DNA from: Peribacillus asahii
Lineage (GTDB): Bacteria > Bacillota > Bacilli > Bacillales > DSM-1321
Length of the DNA stretch: 64,000 nucleotides
NCBI RefSeq assembly: GCF_003570725.1
Contig: NZ_QWVS01000002.1
Location: 1 to 64,000 of the forward strand
Direction of reading: 5' to 3'
This document shows, piece by piece, positions 61,108 through 64,000 of the stretch. Numbering within the stretch: the first letter of the stretch is position 1; each line of letters begins with the position of its first letter. Both the position numbers and the translations under genes were made by a program. The notes under the pieces were generated by a model. The model was not told where the DNA came from, made no database searches, and saw only the letters and a list, made by a program, of their open reading frames with translations.

Positions 61108-62322
61108 TTACGACGTTTGAACTGCTTCCATCCGTGATAAACGAAGTGATTGACTTATTACGATTACCAGTAGGCTAGTGAAGATTAATAGCCCGCAAAT
61201 CATAAAAATAACTCCTCCCCATCCAAAGTGGCTTAGAAATACTCCTCCAAACCAACCAATTAGACTGGATCCAATATAATAGAACAATAAATATAAAGAT
61301 GAAGCGTATGCTTTTGAACGAGGGGGTGAAATAATGCCTATCCAACCACTTGCTATGCTATGAGCCGCAAAAAATCCGGATGCAAATAAAACGAGTCCTA
61401 TAATGAGAAGAAAGATATTACTTGATAATGTCATTAAAGAGCCAATTAGAGTCATGACAATAGCCACACTCACCAAACGAGAACGTGAATATCTTTCTGT
61501 AAGATTCCCAAAAAGATATGAACTCCATGATCCAGTCAATTGAAAAATGAATAAAAAGCCAATCGCAGTTTGACTTAAATGATATGGGGATTTTGATAAG
61601 GGAAAACCAATATAATTAAATAAGGATACATAAACACCCATTAATAAAAAACCTATTCCATAAATACAAAATAGACTTTTATTCTTTAGACCGCTTGATA
61701 TTCCTGTTGTCCAGTTACCAAATGAAAGGTTTGCCTTTTTGAAGTTTTGGGATTCAGGCAAATACATCCAAAACAACAAGCTGCCTATTAAACTAAATAC
61801 CCCTAAAACTAAAAGAGCTATATGCCATGAGAAAAAATCAGTTAATGTACTGACAATTACCCGTCCTAAAAAACCTCCAAAAGCAGAACCGCCTATATAA
61901 ATACCCATGATTCGTCCAATATGCTTTGGAGAAACCTCCTCACTTAAATAGGTCATAGCGATAGCCGGAAAGCCGCCCATAGCAATTCCTTGTACTATCC
62001 GTAAAAAAATCAAAGTTTCAAAATTAGGGCTGAAAGAAGCTAAAATGCCCACTAGTGATGTTAAAAGTAAAGATATCCCCATGATCTTCTTTCGACCCCA
62101 AGCATTTGAAAATACTGTAATAAACAGCATGCTAACTGCCAGTGCGACTGTTGCAAAAGAAATTGTTAAGCTTGACGTTGATGGCGATATATTAAATTGT
62201 TTGGAAAAGGTATGAATTAACGGCTGAGGACTGTACAAAATCGCAAAAGTAACGGTACTTCCTAACAACATGCTCAGGAAGATCCGACGATATGCAGGGG
62301 TGCCAAATTCGATATATTGCAT
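61108..62322 (-). CDS. MFS transporter (YnfM-like)
   Basis: This 404-aa carrier of the major facilitator superfamily has twelve predicted helices, with motif-A-like loops (NAWGRKKIMGISLL after helix 2) and the segment RIVQGIAMGGFPAIAMTYLSEEV resembling YnfM/arabinose-efflux relatives. It is divergent from a LysR regulator gene 121 bp away, an arrangement that usually means the regulator controls the carrier. The substrate is unknown. The last residues before the stop are a hydrophilic tail. Confidence 0.88.
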   Translation of the reverse strand: MQYIEFGTPAYRRIFLSMLLGSTVTFAILYSPQPLIHTFSKQFNISPSTSSLTISFATVALAVSMLFITVFSNAWGRKKIMGISLLLTSLVGILASFSPNFETLIFLRIVQGIAMGGFPAIAMTYLSEEVSPKHIGRIMGIYIGGSAFGGFLGRVIVSTLTDFFSWHIALLVLGVFSLIGSLLFWMYLPESQNFKKANLSFGNWTTGISSGLKNKSLFCIYGIGFLLMGVYVSLFNYIGFPLSKSPYHLSQTAIGFLFIFQLTGSWSSYLFGNLTERYSRSRLVSVAIVMTLIGSLMTLSSNIFLLIIGLVLFASGFFAAHSIASGWIGIISPPRSKAYASSLYLLFYYIGSSLIGWFGGVFLSHFGWGGVIFMICGLLIFTSLLVIVISQSLRLSRMEAVQTS

Positions 62323-62443
62323 AAAAAACCTCTCCTTATTTTTATCTACATTCAGTGTACTTCTTAAATAAGGATAACGTCTATTGCATTATAATTATGA
62401 AAATGATACCTTTTCATTATCAATAGGAAAGAGGGCGTATGAA

Positions 62444-63316
62444 ATGGAGTGGCAGCAACTTGAATATTTTCGTGTCGTCGCAAAAATAGAACACTTTAGA
62501 AAGTCGGCAGAGCTCTTAGCCATTTCTCAACCTGCCCTCAGCCGTTCTATTCATAAATTAGAAGAAGAACTTGGAGTCACACTTTTTGAGCGGACTGGAC
62601 GTTCCGTTCAGCTAAATAAGTTTGGGCGACTTTTCTTGAAACGAGTGGAAAATGGATTAAATGAGATTTCGATTGGCATCCAGGAGATTAATCAGTTAAA
62701 AAATCCATATACAGGAAACGTGTCTCTTGCTTTTCTACAAACATTAGGCATAACTATTTTGCCTGAAATAATCAGCAATTTTAACAAACAATATCCTCAT
62801 GTAGAAATTCAACTCTATCAGAACAAAACATTAAACAGCATTCAGCAGCTCCTCAACAGAGAAGTGGATTTATGTCTAATTAGTTCATTTGAGGAGAATC
62901 CCAATATTACATGGCATCCATTAATGGATGAGGAGCTCTTCTTATATGTACCTGCCAATCATCGGTTCGCATCAAAGTCTTCGGTAGTCCTTAGTGAATT
63001 ATCCGATGACAATTTTATTGGCTTTAAGAAAGGATTAGGAATGAGAGGGGTCATTAACAACTTTTGTGAAAAAGCGGGCTTTACTCCGAGAATAAAATTT
63101 GAAGGAGAAGACGTTTCTACTCTGGCTGGTCTTGTTTCATCCGGGCTTGGAGTTACCATTATTCCAGCATTTCATGGAATCAGCTCGGATAAGATTAAAC
63201 AAATTTCAATTTCTGAACCATATTGTCATAGGGAAATAGGCATCGCCTGGTTAAATGAACATACATTATCACCATCAGCAGATTTATTTCGAACCTTTGT
63301 AATAGAACTGTTTTAA
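62444..63316 (+). CDS. LysR-family transcriptional regulator
   Basis: This 290-aa regulator has an N-terminal winged HTH (LEYFRVVAKIEHFRKSAELL, then AISQPALSRSIHKLEEELGVTLFERTGR) and a LysR substrate-binding domain. ATG 62444 is chosen because GAGGG precedes it and family members start at this point. It is divergent from the MFS gene and probably regulates it in response to the carrier's substrate. A terminator hairpin follows near 63347. Confidence 0.9.
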   Translation: MEWQQLEYFRVVAKIEHFRKSAELLAISQPALSRSIHKLEEELGVTLFERTGRSVQLNKFGRLFLKRVENGLNEISIGIQEINQLKNPYTGNVSLAFLQTLGITILPEIISNFNKQYPHVEIQLYQNKTLNSIQQLLNREVDLCLISSFEENPNITWHPLMDEELFLYVPANHRFASKSSVVLSELSDDNFIGFKKGLGMRGVINNFCEKAGFTPRIKFEGEDVSTLAGLVSSGLGVTIIPAFHGISSDKIKQISISEPYCHREIGIAWLNEHTLSPSADLFRTFVIELF

Positions 63317-63346
63317 TTTAGAGTGAACCCTTAATCCAACTTAAAT

Positions 63347-63383
63347 AGCGTTCATCAAGTAACAATTGTACTTAATGAACGCT
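63347..63383 (+). terminator. Terminator after the LysR gene
   Basis: GCGTTCAT and ATGAACGC arms around a loop with AAGT/ACTT pairs; CTTCTTTC follows. It also lies past the convergent qoxD gene. Confidence 0.6.
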
Positions 63384-63460
63384 TCTTTCATACTATATTT
63401 TTCAAAATCCAACTTTTCCTTTCCCGCCGCGGCAATAGAGGTCCCCTTTAGTACATCGGA

Positions 63461-63748
63461 TCAGTATTTCCAACCCCAAATCATACATAATAGTGTACCG
63501 AAGACGGTTATTAAAGCAATGAATATCGCGTAATATAGAGTCGCGAAAATGGATTTGCTATCGTCTGTTTCACGAGCATGCATAAACACAACTAATTGAA
63601 CAAATGCCTGTATAAATGCTGTCACGATAAAAATCGTCATGCCTGTCGCTCTTGACATATTAAAGAAATAAACTAGAAGGGCAGCTGCCGTCAAAGCCAG
63701 TGACAATACAAAGCCCCATACCTGTTTGGCCGGAAATAATTCTCTCAT
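63461..63748 (-). CDS. qoxD: Quinol oxidase subunit IV (QoxD/CtaF type)
   Basis: This 95-aa membrane protein with three helices matches cytochrome aa3/bo oxidase subunit IV: PAKQVWGFVLSLALTAAALLVYF, then ATGMTIFIVTAFIQAFVQLVVFMHARE, and a third helix ending CMIWGWKY. It overlaps the subunit III gene by four bases, so it is the last gene of a qox operon running in from the right. Subunit IV stabilises the oxidase assembly. Confidence 0.88.
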   Translation of the reverse strand: MRELFPAKQVWGFVLSLALTAAALLVYFFNMSRATGMTIFIVTAFIQAFVQLVVFMHARETDDSKSIFATLYYAIFIALITVFGTLLCMIWGWKY

Positions 63749-64000
63749 ACTCGCGTCATCCCTTCCAAGTAGATAAAGGTAAAAATAAAAATCCAGACAA
63801 CATCTAAGAAATGCCAGTAAAGAGAGAAAATGAATGATTTATTGGCCGTCGCAGGCGTTATCCCGCGCTTTGCCACCTGGATGATAATGAATAATCCCCA
63901 GAAAAATCCTAGTGTAACGTGAGCCCCATGCGTTCCTAATGTTGTAAAGAGCATCGATGTAAAGGCACTAGTTTGCAGGGTAGCTCCTTCGTGATAATAA
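63745..64000 (-). CDS. qoxC: Quinol oxidase subunit III (QoxC), partial at the window edge
   Basis: The frame is open to the end of the window and encodes the C-terminal part of a heme-copper oxidase subunit III: HEGATLQTSAF, then TTLGTHGAHVTLGFFWGLFII, NKSFIFSLYWHFLDVVWIFI and EGMTRV at the end. The HGxH block and the WHFLDVVW motif are typical of CyoC/QoxC. The N-terminal half lies beyond base 64000. It is translationally coupled to qoxD. Confidence 0.88.
   Translation of the reverse strand, partial: YYHEGATLQTSAFTSMLFTTLGTHGAHVTLGFFWGLFIIIQVAKRGITPATANKSFIFSLYWHFLDVVWIFIFTFIYLEGMTRV

Overview
The window is a low-GC Bacillaceae chromosome segment. Evidence for this is the strong AGGAGG ribosome sites with ATG/GTG/TTG starts, dense intrinsic terminators, and typical Bacillus genes (yozE, yqhV, an fbpA-like gene, yezD-like genes, the ycsFGI-kipIA type oxoprolinase operon, and qoxCD at the right edge). 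The species cannot be named from this sequence alone.

Region 1 (1-28.2 kb) looks like one integrated element. A large serine recombinase (26650-28125) sits at its right end, beside a small host gene that is cut off after about 28 codons. The 11-bp word at the cut (28189-28199) recurs at bases 1-11, so the other junction is probably the left edge of the window. The left arm reads leftward: Xre-type regulator, CHC2 primase, VapE-like helicase, HTH gene with an early stop, small terminase subunit, and small phage-type ORFs. There are no capsid or tail genes, so it resembles a phage satellite (PICI-like). Next come a divergent 387-aa zinc-finger protein of unknown function and a complete type 3 BREX operon (brxF-brxC-pglXI-pglZ-brxA-brxHII, 18794 to 5880). 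Beyond it is a FRG-domain/DUF262 gene pair with its own promoter, placed with a decayed tyrosine integrase between two diverged direct repeats, so it may be a nested defence cassette. A membrane-anchored unknown, a YbjN-like protein and several broken genes complete the element.

Region 2 (28.5-37.7 kb) is ordinary chromosome: YozE, a nitrilase-family amidohydrolase, CtaG-like and DUF2243 membrane proteins, RNase J, YqhV, a lipoprotein-like protein, AlkD-like DNA glycosylase, an IclR regulator and an FbpA-like protein.

Region 3 (38-49.6 kb) is an organosulfur acquisition locus, all on the minus strand. It has two HpaB/acyl-CoA-dehydrogenase-like monooxygenases, an LLM flavin monooxygenase, a complete SsuABC/TauABC-type transporter with two binding proteins, a fumarate/APS-reductase-like flavoprotein with a two-cluster ferredoxin, and two YezD proteins. 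Four copies of an RNA leader element lie here: a small covarying hairpin with consensus ACYRGACWACYRGAG directly before an intrinsic terminator. Two stand in tandem behind a sigma-A promoter ahead of the transporter operon, one precedes the flavoprotein, and one stands behind its own promoter without an intact gene. I do not recognise it as a described riboswitch; it is the best candidate for something new.

Region 4 (49.7-64 kb) holds an IS6-family transposase remnant, the pxpA-ycsG-ycsI-pxpB-pxpC operon, small unknown genes, an acyltransferase flanked by a duplicated gene tail, EamA, FUSC and MFS transporters, a LysR regulator, and the end of a quinol oxidase operon (qoxD and partial qoxC).
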